Below are positions 15,648-24,161 of a stretch of 37,611 nucleotides of DNA, in pieces. Source of the DNA: Rossellomorea vietnamensis NBRC 101237 (GTDB lineage Bacteria; Bacillota; Bacilli; Bacillales; Bacillaceae_B); contig NZ_BCVQ01000038.1 in NCBI RefSeq assembly GCF_001591825.1, forward strand, positions 1-37,611, read 5' to 3'. The translations under genes and the position numbers were made by a program. How positions within the stretch are numbered: position 1 is the first letter of the stretch; every line of letters begins with the position of its first letter. Under the pieces are notes generated by a model. It ran no database searches, had not been told where the DNA came from, and saw only the letters and a program-made list of their open reading frames with translations.

Positions 15648-17543
15648 ATGGATATTTTAAAAAGAATTGAACATTACCGAGAAGAAGAAGAGAAACTGAA
15701 ATGGGAAGGGACGTTTGCTCAGTATTTAGACCTGCTGAAAGAGAAGCCTTGGATCGGGCAGTCTGCTCATTCAAGAGTCTTTAATATGATTAAAGATGCC
15801 GGTGTCGAGGAGGTCGAGGGGAAACGAAAGTATAAATTCTTCAGCAATCAATTATTTGGCTTAGAAGAGGCGCTGGAAAGACTCGTTGAAGAATACTTTC
15901 ATCCTGCTGCGAAACGATTAGACGTGAGAAAGAGGATCTTATTATTGATGGGTCCTGTAAGTGGAGGGAAATCGACACTCGTTTCCATGTTGAAACGGGG
16001 ACTGGAGCAATATTCACGGACTGAAAGAGGAGGAGTATTCTCCATTAAAGGCTGTCCGATGCATGAAGACCCGCTGCATTTGATCCCTCAGCATTTACGT
16101 GAAGATTTCTATGAAGAGTATGGAATCCGAATTGAAGGAAATCTCTCTCCGTTGAATACAATGCGTCTGGAGAAAGAATACCAGGGCCGCATTGAAGACG
16201 TCCAAGTGGAAAGAGTCTTCTTCTCTGAAGATAAACGTGTTGGAATTGGTACATTCAGTCCGTCTGATCCAAAGTCACAGGATATCGCCGATTTAACAGG
16301 AAGCATCGATTTCTCGACGATTGCAGAATTCGGTTCAGAATCCGATCCGCGTGCCTACCGGTTCGATGGGGAATTAAATAAAGCGAACCGTGGTTTGATG
16401 GAATTTCAGGAAATGCTTAAATGTGATGAAAAGTTCTTATGGCACTTATTATCTCTTACCCAGGAAGGGAACTTCAAAGCAGGACGGTTTGCCCTGATTT
16501 CTGCCGACGAGCTGATTGTGGCTCACACGAATGAAACCGAGTACCGGTCCTTCATTTCGAATAAAAAGAATGAAGCCCTGCATTCACGTATCATCGTCAT
16601 GCCGGTCCCGTATAATTTGAAGGTCACCCAGGAAGAGAAGATATATGAAAAAATGATCAACGAAAGCGATGTTTCGAACGTCCATGTGGCTCCTCATACA
16701 TTAAGGGTCGCAGCGATGTTCACGATCCTCACACGACTCAAGGAACCGAAGCGCGGTGACATCGATTTGATCAAAAAGATGCGCCTGTATGATGGAGAAA
16801 ATGTAGAAGGCTTCAATTCTGCCGATGTGGATGAAATGAAGAAGGAATACCAGGATGAAGGAATGAGCGGTATCGATCCGCGTTATGTGATTAACCGTAT
16901 CTCTTCTACCATCATTCGAAAAGAAGTACCGACCATTAACGCGTTGGATGTCCTTCGTGCTTTGAAGGAAGGTCTGGACCAACATCCATCGATCACCAAT
17001 GAGCTTCGGGAAAAATATTTAAACTTTATCTCCCTTGCCCGGAAAGAGTATGATGATATCGCCAAGAAAGAAGTGCAGAAAGCCTTTGTGTACTCGTATG
17101 AAGAGTCTGCGAAAACGCTTATGGATAACTATCTTGATAATGTTGAAGCCTACTGCAACAAAGCAAAGCTTCATGATCCGTTAACGGGTGAAGAGATCAA
17201 TCCGGATGAAAAGCTGATGCGTTCCATCGAGGAGCAGATCGGAATCTCTGAAAATGCGAAGAAGGCATTCCGTGAAGAAATCCTGATCCGTATCTCAGCT
17301 TATGCCCGTAAAGGGAAGCGATTCGACTACAATTCACATGATCGCCTGAGAGAAGCCATTCAGAAGAAGCTATTCGCTGACTTGAAGGATGTTGTAAAGA
17401 TCACGACATCATCCAAAACGCCAGATGAACAGCAACTGAAGAAGGTCAATGAAGTGGTTGCCCGCCTCATCGACGAACATGGCTACAACTCAACATCCGC
17501 CAACGAATTACTGCGCTATGTAGGCAGTCTGTTAAACCGTTAA
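15648..17543 (+). CDS. prkA: Serine protein kinase/AAA+ protein PrkA
   Basis: A 631-residue AAA+ protein with a C-terminal kinase-like domain, matching the usual PrkA length. The start MDILKRIEHYREEEEKLKWE is the conserved N-terminus; the Walker A is GPVSGGKST (102-110) inside LLLMGPVSGGKSTLVSM; the C-terminal PrkA domain ends at LLRYVGSLLNR. In B. subtilis PrkA acts during sporulation, and ATP-dependent protease activity has also been reported for it. It is normally linked to yhbH (DUF444) and SpoVR-type genes. GGGGGAGG precedes the ATG. Here two small paralogous genes separate it from yhbH. Confidence 0.96.
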   Translation: MDILKRIEHYREEEEKLKWEGTFAQYLDLLKEKPWIGQSAHSRVFNMIKDAGVEEVEGKRKYKFFSNQLFGLEEALERLVEEYFHPAAKRLDVRKRILLLMGPVSGGKSTLVSMLKRGLEQYSRTERGGVFSIKGCPMHEDPLHLIPQHLREDFYEEYGIRIEGNLSPLNTMRLEKEYQGRIEDVQVERVFFSEDKRVGIGTFSPSDPKSQDIADLTGSIDFSTIAEFGSESDPRAYRFDGELNKANRGLMEFQEMLKCDEKFLWHLLSLTQEGNFKAGRFALISADELIVAHTNETEYRSFISNKKNEALHSRIIVMPVPYNLKVTQEEKIYEKMINESDVSNVHVAPHTLRVAAMFTILTRLKEPKRGDIDLIKKMRLYDGENVEGFNSADVDEMKKEYQDEGMSGIDPRYVINRISSTIIRKEVPTINALDVLRALKEGLDQHPSITNELREKYLNFISLARKEYDDIAKKEVQKAFVYSYEESAKTLMDNYLDNVEAYCNKAKLHDPLTGEEINPDEKLMRSIEEQIGISENAKKAFREEILIRISAYARKGKRFDYNSHDRLREAIQKKLFADLKDVVKITTSSKTPDEQQLKKVNEVVARLIDEHGYNSTSANELLRYVGSLLNR

Positions 17544-17553
17544 TAGAAGAACG

Positions 17554-17586
17554 ATCGGGAGGTGCTTTGCATCTCCCGATTTTTTC
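17554..17586 (+). terminator. Terminator of prkA
   Basis: A 12-bp stem with one G.T pair, ATCGGGAGGTGC (17554-17565) with GCATCTCCCGAT (17569-17580), a 3-nt loop, then TTTTTT. Confidence 0.88.
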
Positions 17587-17592
17587 TGGATT

Positions 17593-17618
17593 GTTTAAAT
17601 CTCTCATCTAAAGGGAAA
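17593..17618 (+). promoter_or_regulatory. Candidate sigma-B-type (or sigma-F-type) promoter of the 60-aa small protein
   Basis: GTTTAA (17593-17598), a 14-bp spacer and GGGAAA (17613-17618) closely match the general-stress sigma-B consensus GTTTAA-N13/15-GGGWAT. The GGGAAAAGT stretch also resembles a forespore sigma-F -10. No sigma-A hexamers are seen here. Confidence 0.5.
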
Positions 17619-17643
17619 AGTAATATCCAAGAGGTGAAGAGAT

Positions 17644-17826
17644 ATGAGTAAAAGCAAACACGAATTAGATAAAAATTATGAACCGGAAAACGGCTCAATG
17701 GCGCATGATATGAAAGAGATGGAGCAATTGGGGAAACAGATGGATAAGCTCAGGACGAATGAAGAATTGAAAGAGGATAAAAAGCAGCCCGATCCTGTTC
17801 AGTATAAAGAGAAAGACAAGGAATAG
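17644..17826 (+). CDS. Small hydrophilic protein (60 aa), paralogue of the next gene
   Basis: A highly charged, soluble 60-residue protein with no Cys, Trp or transmembrane segment. Its core, NGSMAHDMKEMEQLGKQMDK followed by LR, an EEL motif and PDPVQY, aligns residue by residue with the 57-aa protein immediately downstream. Predicted as one long helix with a disordered Lys/Asp tail. AGAGGTGA lies close before the ATG, and a sigma-B/F-like promoter precedes it. I do not recognise the family. The position between prkA and yhbH and the promoter suggest expression in stress or sporulation, perhaps in the spore, but no function is known to me. Confidence 0.8.
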   Translation: MSKSKHELDKNYEPENGSMAHDMKEMEQLGKQMDKLRTNEELKEDKKQPDPVQYKEKDKE

Positions 17827-17855
17827 TTGACAGAAAACTCTGAATACCATAATCT
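17827..17855 (+). promoter_or_regulatory. Putative sigma-A promoter of the 57-aa small protein
   Basis: TTGACA (17827-17832) directly follows the preceding stop. A 17-bp spacer leads to TAATCT (17850-17855), four of six matches. The 57-aa gene may therefore have its own promoter. Confidence 0.45.
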
Positions 17856-17902
17856 ATAAATAGAGAGCCGGACCCATTATCAAATGAAGGTGGGTTGATA
17901 GG

Positions 17903-18076
17903 ATGTCGTTTACACCGAAATCCCGGGAAGAAGCGGAACCTCTCAATGGTAGCATGGCCTCCAATATGGAGGAAGTCATTAAACTGGGAAAGCAAATGGA
18001 GAAATTACGTTCCAGTGGCGAATTAAAGTTGCACAATCGAGTTTCAGACCCGGCTCAATATGAAGAGGAAGCTTAA
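17903..18076 (+). CDS. Small hydrophilic protein (57 aa), paralogue of the preceding gene
   Basis: Begins MSFTPKSREEAEPLNGSMAS and ends DPAQYEEEA. Shared with the upstream 60-aa protein: NGSMA, a few polar residues, then LGKQM(D/E)KLR, an EL pair, and DP-QY near the end, with few gaps. This indicates tandem gene duplication followed by divergence. AAGGTGGG (17887-17894) gives 8-nt spacing to the ATG, and an intrinsic terminator starts at the stop codon. It is short enough to be missed by a 60-aa cutoff. Function unknown; no membrane segment, signal or metal motif. Confidence 0.78.
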   Translation: MSFTPKSREEAEPLNGSMASNMEEVIKLGKQMEKLRSSGELKLHNRVSDPAQYEEEA

Positions 18077-18107
18077 TCAGGTGATTTGTGCCTGATTATT
18101 TTTTTTT
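18074..18107 (+). terminator. Terminator of the small-protein pair
   Basis: TAATCAGG (18074-18081) pairs with CCTGATTA (18091-18098) and is followed by nine T. The remaining 224 bases to yhbH hold an inverted repeat (GACAGG/CCTGTC, 18125-18144) and a weak sigma-E-like CATAGGAT at 18219-18226, with no clear ORF. Confidence 0.82.
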
Positions 18108-18331
18108 GAATCCGATCAATCCGGGACAGGCATTACAACCTGTCAGAAAAATAGGCTCGTCCTATCAGAAAAGAACGGTTAATTGTCGAAATTATTTGTA
18201 AATTTATCAATACTTCTGCATAGGATAGAGTAATCCCCGTTTCACTTCATGGGATACGTGCAGTTTAGACAGTCAACATAGTGTATGCAGGAAAATGAAA
18301 AAATGTGAAAAAAATTAAGGAGGGGAATAAT

Positions 18332-19501
18332 TTGAGTCAAATGGATAATCATCAGTTTGTCATTTCCAAGGAAGATTGGGCCCTCCACCGCAAAGGTCAC
18401 GATGATCAGCAGAGACATCAAGAGAAAGTACAGGATGCCATCCGCAATAATTTACCAGACTTGATCACAGAAGAAAACATTGTCATGTCCAATGGCCGAG
18501 ACGTCGTCAAAATCCCGATTCGTTCGTTAGATGAATATAAAATCCGTTACAACTATGATAAGAATAAACACGTCGGGCAGGGAGACGGTGAAAGTCAGGT
18601 AGGGGACGTCATTGCAAGGGACGGCTCACAACAGCAGCAGGGTCCAGGAAAAGGTCAAGGGGCCGGGGACAAAGCCGGTGAAGATTATTATGAAGCAGAA
18701 GTATCGATGCTTGAAATTGAAGAAGCCTTATTCAGCCAATTGGAGCTTCCGAATCTGAAGAAGAAAGAGCAGGATGTCCAAACCGTCGAGCATATTGAAT
18801 TCAATGATATCCGTAAAACCGGCCTAATGGGGAATATAGATAAAAAGAAGACGATGATGTCTGCCTTCAAACGAAATGCCATGAAAGGAGCACCAAGCTT
18901 TCATCCGATCTTTACAGAGGATCTGAAATTCAGGACGTGGAACGAAGTATTAAAGCCGGAATCCAAAGCCGTTGTCCTCGCCATGATGGATACGAGCGGC
19001 AGTATGGGAGTGTGGGAGAAGTATATGGCAAGAAGCTTCTTCTTCTGGATGACCCGATTCCTGCGCACGAAATATGAAACCGTGGAAATCGAATTCATCG
19101 CGCATCATACCGAAGCCAAGGTGGTGTCAGAAGAGCACTTCTTCTCGAAAGGGGAAAGCGGGGGGACGATTTGTTCATCAGCCTATCGAAAAGCCCTTGA
19201 GCTCATCGATGGAAAGTATTCTCCAAGCCGTTACAATATTTATCCTTTCCATTTCTCCGACGGGGATAACCTGACGAGTGATAATGTGAGGTGCGTCAAG
19301 CTTGTCGAAGAATTAATGAAAGTGTCCAGCATGTTCGGATATGGGGAAGTGAATCAGTATAATCGTCACTCCACATTAATGTCAGCCTATAAAAATATTA
19401 AAAACGACGATTTCCGCTACTACATCCTTAAACAAAAAGCCGATGTATTCCATGCCATGAAGAGTTTCTTCCACAAGGAGCAGGAAAAGGCATTCGCGTG
19501 A
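18332..19501 (+). CDS. yhbH: YhbH, DUF444 family sporulation protein with VWA-like fold
   Basis: A 389-residue protein of the DUF444/YhbH family, conserved beside prkA across spore-formers. The N-terminus [20 protein letters not shown] and the MIDAS-like motif DTSGSMG (220-226) are diagnostic; the latter is a metal-binding site of von Willebrand A-type folds. A Gln/Gly-rich low-complexity stretch occurs at about 95-115. I start at the TTG at 18332, because AAGGAGGGG (18317-18325) is correctly spaced to it; ATG 18341 would leave a 15-nt gap. In B. subtilis it is a sporulation gene of unknown molecular role, thought to function with PrkA. Confidence 0.93.
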   Translation: MSQMDNHQFVISKEDWALHRKGHDDQQRHQEKVQDAIRNNLPDLITEENIVMSNGRDVVKIPIRSLDEYKIRYNYDKNKHVGQGDGESQVGDVIARDGSQQQQGPGKGQGAGDKAGEDYYEAEVSMLEIEEALFSQLELPNLKKKEQDVQTVEHIEFNDIRKTGLMGNIDKKKTMMSAFKRNAMKGAPSFHPIFTEDLKFRTWNEVLKPESKAVVLAMMDTSGSMGVWEKYMARSFFFWMTRFLRTKYETVEIEFIAHHTEAKVVSEEHFFSKGESGGTICSSAYRKALELIDGKYSPSRYNIYPFHFSDGDNLTSDNVRCVKLVEELMKVSSMFGYGEVNQYNRHSTLMSAYKNIKNDDFRYYILKQKADVFHAMKSFFHKEQEKAFA

Positions 19502-19530
19502 GAAAAACCAGCCGACGAGGCTGGTTTTTC
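19502..19530 (+). terminator. Terminator of yhbH
   Basis: A 12-bp perfect stem, GAAAAACCAGCC (19502-19513) with GGCTGGTTTTTC (19519-19530), has a 5-nt loop. It begins one base after the stop. Confidence 0.88.
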
Positions 19531-19641
19531 ATTGTCATCTATTTATCTCGCTACATATGAAATCATTAGGTTATTCTGTTTCTAAAGTGCTAAAATAGAG
19601 AAAGGTACTTTAAAAACATTCTATAAGCGGTGAGGGTTGTC

Positions 19642-20133
19642 ATGACAAGTGAAAGTCAAGAAGTTCAACGATTAAAGCAAGAGGTTAAAGAATTGAAAGA
19701 AAAGCTGGCACAATCCGAAGAGCTTATCAAGGATATCTCAGCACCCATCATCCCGTCCATCATCCCTGAAACGATTCTGATTCCCATAACGGGGAGGCTC
19801 AGTCCTGAACGCTTTGAGATGATCATTTCAAAGATATTGGACTTCTCATATGGAGGCGATATCAATACCATCATTGTAGACTTCTCAGCGATTTCAGAAA
19901 AAGAAATCGGAGAGATCGACATCTTCGGCACCTATATCCACAATATGGCCAATGCCATCGGGTTAATGGGGATCGAAACCCTATTCGTCGGTTTCACTCC
20001 TGCTCTTACGCAAGTAATGATTAATTCAGGAGTGAGGGAGCTTCAGGGGATCAAAACCTTCCTGACATTCCGGACAGCACTGCAGTATTTGATGAGGGAA
20101 AAAGACATGGAATTCCAAAAAGCCAACCAATAA
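19642..20133 (+). CDS. Stand-alone STAS-domain protein with coiled-coil N-terminus (RsbR-like)
   Basis: A 163-residue protein. Residues 5-30 form a short coiled coil (EVQRLKQEVKELKEKLAQSE). The rest is a STAS domain like the C-terminal half of RsbR stressosome proteins: PIIPSIIPETILIPITGRLS, TIIVDFSAIS, then LMGIETLFVGFTPALTQVMI. The usual N-terminal globin-like sensor of RsbR is absent. At the positions where RsbR carries phosphorylatable Thr I read Ser or Glu, so phospho-control by RsbT is doubtful. ATG 19642 is chosen over GTG 19630, because GGTGAGG (19629-19635) is its ribosome binding site. No partner kinase is nearby. Confidence 0.82.
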   Translation: MTSESQEVQRLKQEVKELKEKLAQSEELIKDISAPIIPSIIPETILIPITGRLSPERFEMIISKILDFSYGGDINTIIVDFSAISEKEIGEIDIFGTYIHNMANAIGLMGIETLFVGFTPALTQVMINSGVRELQGIKTFLTFRTALQYLMREKDMEFQKANQ

Positions 20134-20145
20134 GGTTGGCTTTTG
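20116..20145 (+). terminator. Terminator overlapping the end of the STAS gene
   Basis: CAAAAAGCCAACC (20116-20128) pairs with GGTTGGCTTTTG (20134-20145). The loop contains the stop codon. The A-rich 5' arm gives a T-run on the minus strand too, so it can also serve rpiA. Confidence 0.78.
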
Positions 20146-20157
20146 TACTGAGTGCCA

Positions 20158-20844
20158 TCATGTCAGATTCTTCTTTGGGGAGACAATCTCCACGCCATCT
20201 CGTTTCCCTACAATCATCAGGTCGGTCAAGTCAATGAAAAGACCTGTTTCCACGACACCTAATAATTGTTTTAATTGGGAGTGAAGGGAGGCAGGGTCAT
20301 CGATGCCTGTGAAATGACAATCCACGATATAGTTTCCGTTATCGGATATAAATCGTTCATCATTTCTTTTTCTTAGAACAGGCGTGCACCCTAATTCAGC
20401 GAGTGATTGGCATGTCACTTCCCATCCGAAGGGTGTGATCTCAACAGGGAGCGGGAAGGAGCCAAGCTTTGAGACCAATTTGGACTCGTCCACGACAACG
20501 ATAAACTTGCGGGTGAACGTATCAATAAACTTCTCCCTCACCAATGCTCCACCTCCCCCTTTTATTAAGTGGAACATGGCATCCACTTCATCAGCGCCAT
20601 CAATCGAAAGGTCCAACATGTTCACCTCAGAGAAAGTGGTTAAAGGAATACCGGCTTTTTTTGCCAGGCGCTCTGTTTCCACTGAAGAGGGGATTGCCTT
20701 GATCTGTAATCCTTGAGAGACGAGTTCCCCTAATTTTTGAATCGTCCAATAAACGGTTGACCCGGTTCCCAGACCGATCGTCATTCCGTCTTGTATATAT
20801 TCGGCTGCTTTTTCACCGGCCAATTTCTTTTCCAGGCTGTCCAC
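20158..20844 (-). CDS. rpiA: Ribose-5-phosphate isomerase A
   Basis: Interconverts ribose-5-phosphate and ribulose-5-phosphate in the non-oxidative pentose phosphate pathway; cytosolic. Motifs: GLGTGST (24-30) at the phosphate site, LSIDGADEVD with the catalytic acids, and the KGGGGALVREK loop. I place the start at the GTG at 20844, giving 228 residues (E. coli RpiA has 219), because GAAAGGGG is seven bases upstream. An in-frame ATG at 20886 has no ribosome binding site and lies in a TATAAA-containing promoter-like stretch. Divergent from the YulF-like gene, with starts 84 bp apart. Confidence 0.94.
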   Translation of the reverse strand: MDSLEKKLAGEKAAEYIQDGMTIGLGTGSTVYWTIQKLGELVSQGLQIKAIPSSVETERLAKKAGIPLTTFSEVNMLDLSIDGADEVDAMFHLIKGGGGALVREKFIDTFTRKFIVVVDESKLVSKLGSFPLPVEITPFGWEVTCQSLAELGCTPVLRKRNDERFISDNGNYIVDCHFTGIDDPASLHSQLKQLLGVVETGLFIDLTDLMIVGKRDGVEIVSPKKNLT

Positions 20845-20927
20845 TGCATGGCCCCTTTCCAACGTAATGATCGTTTTACTTAGCATTTTATACTAGAATA
20901 AACATGAATGAAAGAAGGAGAGATCAT

Positions 20928-21917
20928 ATGATTAGATTCGGAATCATCGGAACCAACTGGATCACCGATCGTTTTATTCAAGCGGCAGAAAAAGTGGATG
21001 ACTTTCAATTACAGGCTGTTTACTCAAGGACCGAAGAGAGGGCAAGGGCATTCGCTGAAAGACATGGGATCGGGGACTGGTTCACGGATATAGAAGATAT
21101 GGCGAGTAAAGATCATATCGATGCAGTCTACATAGCCAGCCCAAATTCCTTTCACTGCAGTCAGGCCATCACTTTTTTAAATAAAGGCATTCACGTATTA
21201 TGTGAGAAGCCGTTAGCTTCAAATGAAAGGGAAGTTCAAGAGATGATTGCAACTGCAAAGGAGAACGATGCCTTACTCATGGAAGCGGTCAGGACCACTT
21301 TTCTGCCCAATTTTCATTTGCTTAGAGAGAAGCTGCACACCATCGGGACCATTCGGAAAGTCAATGTCAGCTGCTGTAAATATTCTTCACGATACGACGC
21401 GTATAAAGATGGGACAGTGCTGAATGCATTCAATCCTGCTTTTTCCAATGGTGCCCTGATGGACTTGGGTGTTTACTGCATCTATCCCATGGTTGTTCTA
21501 TTCGGAGAGCCGAAGGAAATAAAGGCAACTGGCACCATGCTGGATTCAGGTGTCGATGGATCAGGCACAATCATCATGAAATACGATGAAATGGAAGTGG
21601 TGTCTACTTTCTCGAAGATTTCGAATACACACATCCCGACTGAAATCCAAGGAGAGGAAGGAACGGTCACCATCGATCAAATAGGTGAATTCAGTACACT
21701 GACGTTTTATTATCATAATGGGGAAAAATGTGTTTATACTCAAAAAGAGGACTTTCCATACATGTATTACGAAATAAATGAGTTTGTTTCCATCATCAAA
21801 GCAGGCGGGGAATACGAATCGGTCATTAATTCTTACCAGCATTCTTTAATCAGCTCCAGGGTGATGGATAACGCCAGAAAGCAGATCGGATTGATTTTTC
21901 CGGCAGATCGGACTTGA
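20928..21917 (+). CDS. yulF: Gfo/Idh/MocA family dehydrogenase, YulF/IolU-like
   Basis: NAD(P)-dependent oxidoreductase of 329 residues, closest by memory to B. subtilis YulF (IolU), reported as an NADP-dependent scyllo-inositol dehydrogenase. It shares with it the unusual nucleotide-binding start IRFGIIGTNWITDRF (2-16), VYIASPNSFH, CEKPLAS (EKP 93-95), TTFLPNF and ALMDLGVYCIYP. Here Tyr replaces the usual active-site His of the family, as in YulF. ATG 20928 has GAAGGAGAG at good spacing; an upstream in-frame start at 20904 lacks one. It is not part of the sugar island. The substrate assignment rests on similarity only. Confidence 0.85.
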   Translation: MIRFGIIGTNWITDRFIQAAEKVDDFQLQAVYSRTEERARAFAERHGIGDWFTDIEDMASKDHIDAVYIASPNSFHCSQAITFLNKGIHVLCEKPLASNEREVQEMIATAKENDALLMEAVRTTFLPNFHLLREKLHTIGTIRKVNVSCCKYSSRYDAYKDGTVLNAFNPAFSNGALMDLGVYCIYPMVVLFGEPKEIKATGTMLDSGVDGSGTIIMKYDEMEVVSTFSKISNTHIPTEIQGEEGTVTIDQIGEFSTLTFYYHNGEKCVYTQKEDFPYMYYEINEFVSIIKAGGEYESVINSYQHSLISSRVMDNARKQIGLIFPADRT

Positions 21918-21966
21918 CGGTTCGGAAATGATGTTTTATTGAGTGTCTATGAAGGGAAGAGAGCCG

Positions 21967-22704
21967 ATGAAAAAGATATTGAAATGGGCCGGGATTGTTC
22001 TTTTGGCAGTGATTGTAGTAGGTATTCTGGGATTCTACATCTGGTCAGAACAAACGTATTCAGCCACGGAGAAGTTGACGAAGACAGTCCATCTGGGGGA
22101 TGACCCACTGATAGAAGTAAAAAATGACTGGCTTATTTTTGAAAGTGAAGATTCAAACGGGAAAGGCGTCATACTTTATCCCGGAGCAAAGGTGGAAGTG
22201 GAGGCTTATGGGTATATCGGTAAGTCTCTATCCGATAAGGGGTACACCGTCGTTATCCCAAAGATGCCATTTCACATCGCTTTTCTCGGCATGAATGAAG
22301 CTGAAAAGATCATCAGTGATTTCGATGAAAAGCTTGATTGGTTTCTGACCGGCCATTCATTGGGAGGGGTGGCAGCGGCATCGTATACCTATGATCATCA
22401 AGATGAAGTGAAAGGTGTCATATTCCTGGCCTCCTATCCAACCACTTCGGCTGATTTCTCTAAGAGCGATATGCCGGTCCTGAGCATCTACGCAGAGAAC
22501 GATGGCCTTACCACAGGGGATGATATTGAAAAAAGTAAGAAGCTGCTGCCGTCTAAAGCGGCCTTCCATAAGATTGACGGAGGCAACCATGCAGGATTCG
22601 GAGTGTACGGTCCACAAAAGGGTGACAAGAAAGCGAGTATTTCCGTGTGGGAACAGCAGGATGAAATCATAAAGGTGATGGACGATTGGATGAAGGAGAA
22701 CTAA
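21967..22704 (+). CDS. Membrane-anchored alpha/beta hydrolase
   Basis: A 245-residue protein with an N-terminal transmembrane anchor (residues 5-24, WAGIVLLAVIVVGILGF) and an extracytoplasmic alpha/beta hydrolase domain of the hydrolase-5 type (PF12695). It has the nucleophile elbow GHSLGG, an acid-loop candidate YAENDGLT, and the catalytic-His segment GGNHAGFG. YPGAKVEVEAYGYIGKSLSD is typical of the family. ATG 21967 is favoured because AAGGGAAGAG precedes it; earlier in-frame starts at 21943 and 21949 lack a site. Substrate unknown; an esterase or carboxylesterase is likely. A terminator follows. Confidence 0.85.
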   Translation: MKKILKWAGIVLLAVIVVGILGFYIWSEQTYSATEKLTKTVHLGDDPLIEVKNDWLIFESEDSNGKGVILYPGAKVEVEAYGYIGKSLSDKGYTVVIPKMPFHIAFLGMNEAEKIISDFDEKLDWFLTGHSLGGVAAASYTYDHQDEVKGVIFLASYPTTSADFSKSDMPVLSIYAENDGLTTGDDIEKSKKLLPSKAAFHKIDGGNHAGFGVYGPQKGDKKASISVWEQQDEIIKVMDDWMKEN

Positions 22705-22715
22705 CCCTCTTAGTA

Positions 22716-22745
22716 CCGCTTGAGTCGAACTCAAGCGGCCTTTTT
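22716..22745 (+). terminator. Terminator of the hydrolase gene
   Basis: A 9-bp perfect stem, CCGCTTGAG (22716-22724) with CTCAAGCGG (22730-22738), a TCGAA loop, then CCTTTTT. Confidence 0.85.
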
Positions 22746-22810
22746 GATTCCTGAATAAAGGATTATGGACGGAGCAGGTCGTATATGTCATGGTGAAGGG
22801 AGAGATAGAA

Positions 22811-23128
22811 ATGGAATTCATTTATGTATTAAAGTTGATCCCACGCTTGTATCAAGAAGCAAATTGGACAACCGGGGATGAAGAAATCGTGCAACGTCAT
22901 TTCGAACGGTTGAAAGAATGGACGGACAATGGGAAAGTGATCCTTGCCGGCAGAACATTAAATGAAGAGGAAAATGCCTTTGGAATCGTAGTATTTGAAG
23001 CGGATGACGAGGAACAGGCAAAGGCATTCATGATAGAAGATCCCGCGGTGGCCGAGGGTATCATGACAGCAGAACTGTTCCCCTATCGTGTGGCTCTTTT
23101 AAGAAAAAATGAACATGTCATAGACTAG
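22811..23128 (+). CDS. YciI-like protein
   Basis: A 105-residue single-domain protein of the YciI family (PF03795), a ferredoxin-like fold with a conserved His/Asp pair. The signatures HFERLKEWTDNGKVILAGRT and FEADDEEQAKAFMIEDPAV (around the middle) are typical. Family members are dehydrochlorinase-like or of unknown function. ATG 22811 has AAGGGAGAG upstream; the in-frame start at 22790 has none. Ten bases separate it from the kinase-like gene, so the three genes to 24361 form an operon. Confidence 0.85.
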   Translation: MEFIYVLKLIPRLYQEANWTTGDEEIVQRHFERLKEWTDNGKVILAGRTLNEEENAFGIVVFEADDEEQAKAFMIEDPAVAEGIMTAELFPYRVALLRKNEHVID

Positions 23129-23138
23129 GAGATAAAGA

Positions 23139-24161
23139 ATGGAAAAGTGGATTCAAGAACTATTTACAGAGGATGTATTAAAGGATGCAGCTTCACGCTT
23201 CGGCTGCGACACAAATCATGCGAAGAAGCTTGGTGATTTCGAAAACTATGTATATGAGGTGCACAGGGGAGAGATTCCCTATATCCTCCGCCTGACCCAC
23301 AGTTCCCATCGTTCAAAAGGGGAAGTGGAAGCAGAGTTGCAATGGATCAATTACTTACATAAACATGGGGTGAATGTTTCACTCGTGAATGATTCAGAAG
23401 CAGGAAACCTGGTTGAAGTACTGGAGACGGGGGATACACATTTCTTTGTCTGTTTATTTGACAAAGCTCCCGGGAAACCCGTGAAGATGGATGATCCTTT
23501 ATTTGATGATGACCTTTTTTATAAATGGGGAAAACTCACCGGTCATATGCACCGGGTAACGAAGGGGTATGTGCAGGGTGAAGCCGGGCGTGACCGGTGG
23601 GATCAAGATGATGTACTTGATTACGAGAAATATTTGACGAGTGATAAAGACAGGGACATTATCAGTAAAGGACATCAAAACAAGGAAACGATCAGGGGAT
23701 TTAAAGAGACACGTGATTCGTTTGGACTCATTCATTCGGACATCCATCCAGGCAACTTCTTTTATCATGATGGAGATCTCCATGTATTCGACTTTGATGA
23801 CAGTACTCAATTCTTCTTTGTAAGCGACGTGGCCATCCCGTTATATTATTCAGTATGGTGGAAGTTTCGGAATGAGACCCTGGAAACCCGCAGTGGATTC
23901 GGGGAAAGATTCCTGATCGCATTTCTTCAAGGGTATTTGACGGAGAGTGACATCGATGACGAATGGGTCAAGCGCATCCCACATTTCCTGCTTCTCAGGG
24001 ATCTGACTCTTTACACAGTCTTCCATAAAAAGTGGGATCTTGAGAATTTATCTGATGGAGAGCGGTCGTTGCTGTCCCAAATCAGGGAGAGGTTACAGGA
24101 GGATGAACCAATCGTCGACCTTGATTATGAGAAGATCCTTCGTGAAGTCCGAAAAAGATGA
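23139..24161 (+). CDS. APH-family phosphotransferase (protein-kinase-like fold)
   Basis: A 340-residue protein of the aminoglycoside phosphotransferase/homoserine kinase type II family (PF01636). The catalytic loop HSDIHPGNF carries His199, Asp201 and Asn206, and the metal-binding FDFDD follows about 15 residues later. The N-lobe has the strand-Lys pattern EIPYILRLTHSSHR. It phosphorylates an unknown small-molecule hydroxyl; members of this subfamily in Bacillus are mostly uncharacterised and need not confer resistance. AGGAGA precedes the ATG. Its stop overlaps the next start (ATGA), so the two are translationally coupled. Confidence 0.87.
   Translation: MEKWIQELFTEDVLKDAASRFGCDTNHAKKLGDFENYVYEVHRGEIPYILRLTHSSHRSKGEVEAELQWINYLHKHGVNVSLVNDSEAGNLVEVLETGDTHFFVCLFDKAPGKPVKMDDPLFDDDLFYKWGKLTGHMHRVTKGYVQGEAGRDRWDQDDVLDYEKYLTSDKDRDIISKGHQNKETIRGFKETRDSFGLIHSDIHPGNFFYHDGDLHVFDFDDSTQFFFVSDVAIPLYYSVWWKFRNETLETRSGFGERFLIAFLQGYLTESDIDDEWVKRIPHFLLLRDLTLYTVFHKKWDLENLSDGERSLLSQIRERLQEDEPIVDLDYEKILREVRKR

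Noticed and set aside
20845..20886. N-terminal extension of RpiA from ATG 20886
   Set aside because: That ATG has no Shine-Dalgarno and sits next to TATAAA; the GTG at 20844 has one and gives the usual family length.
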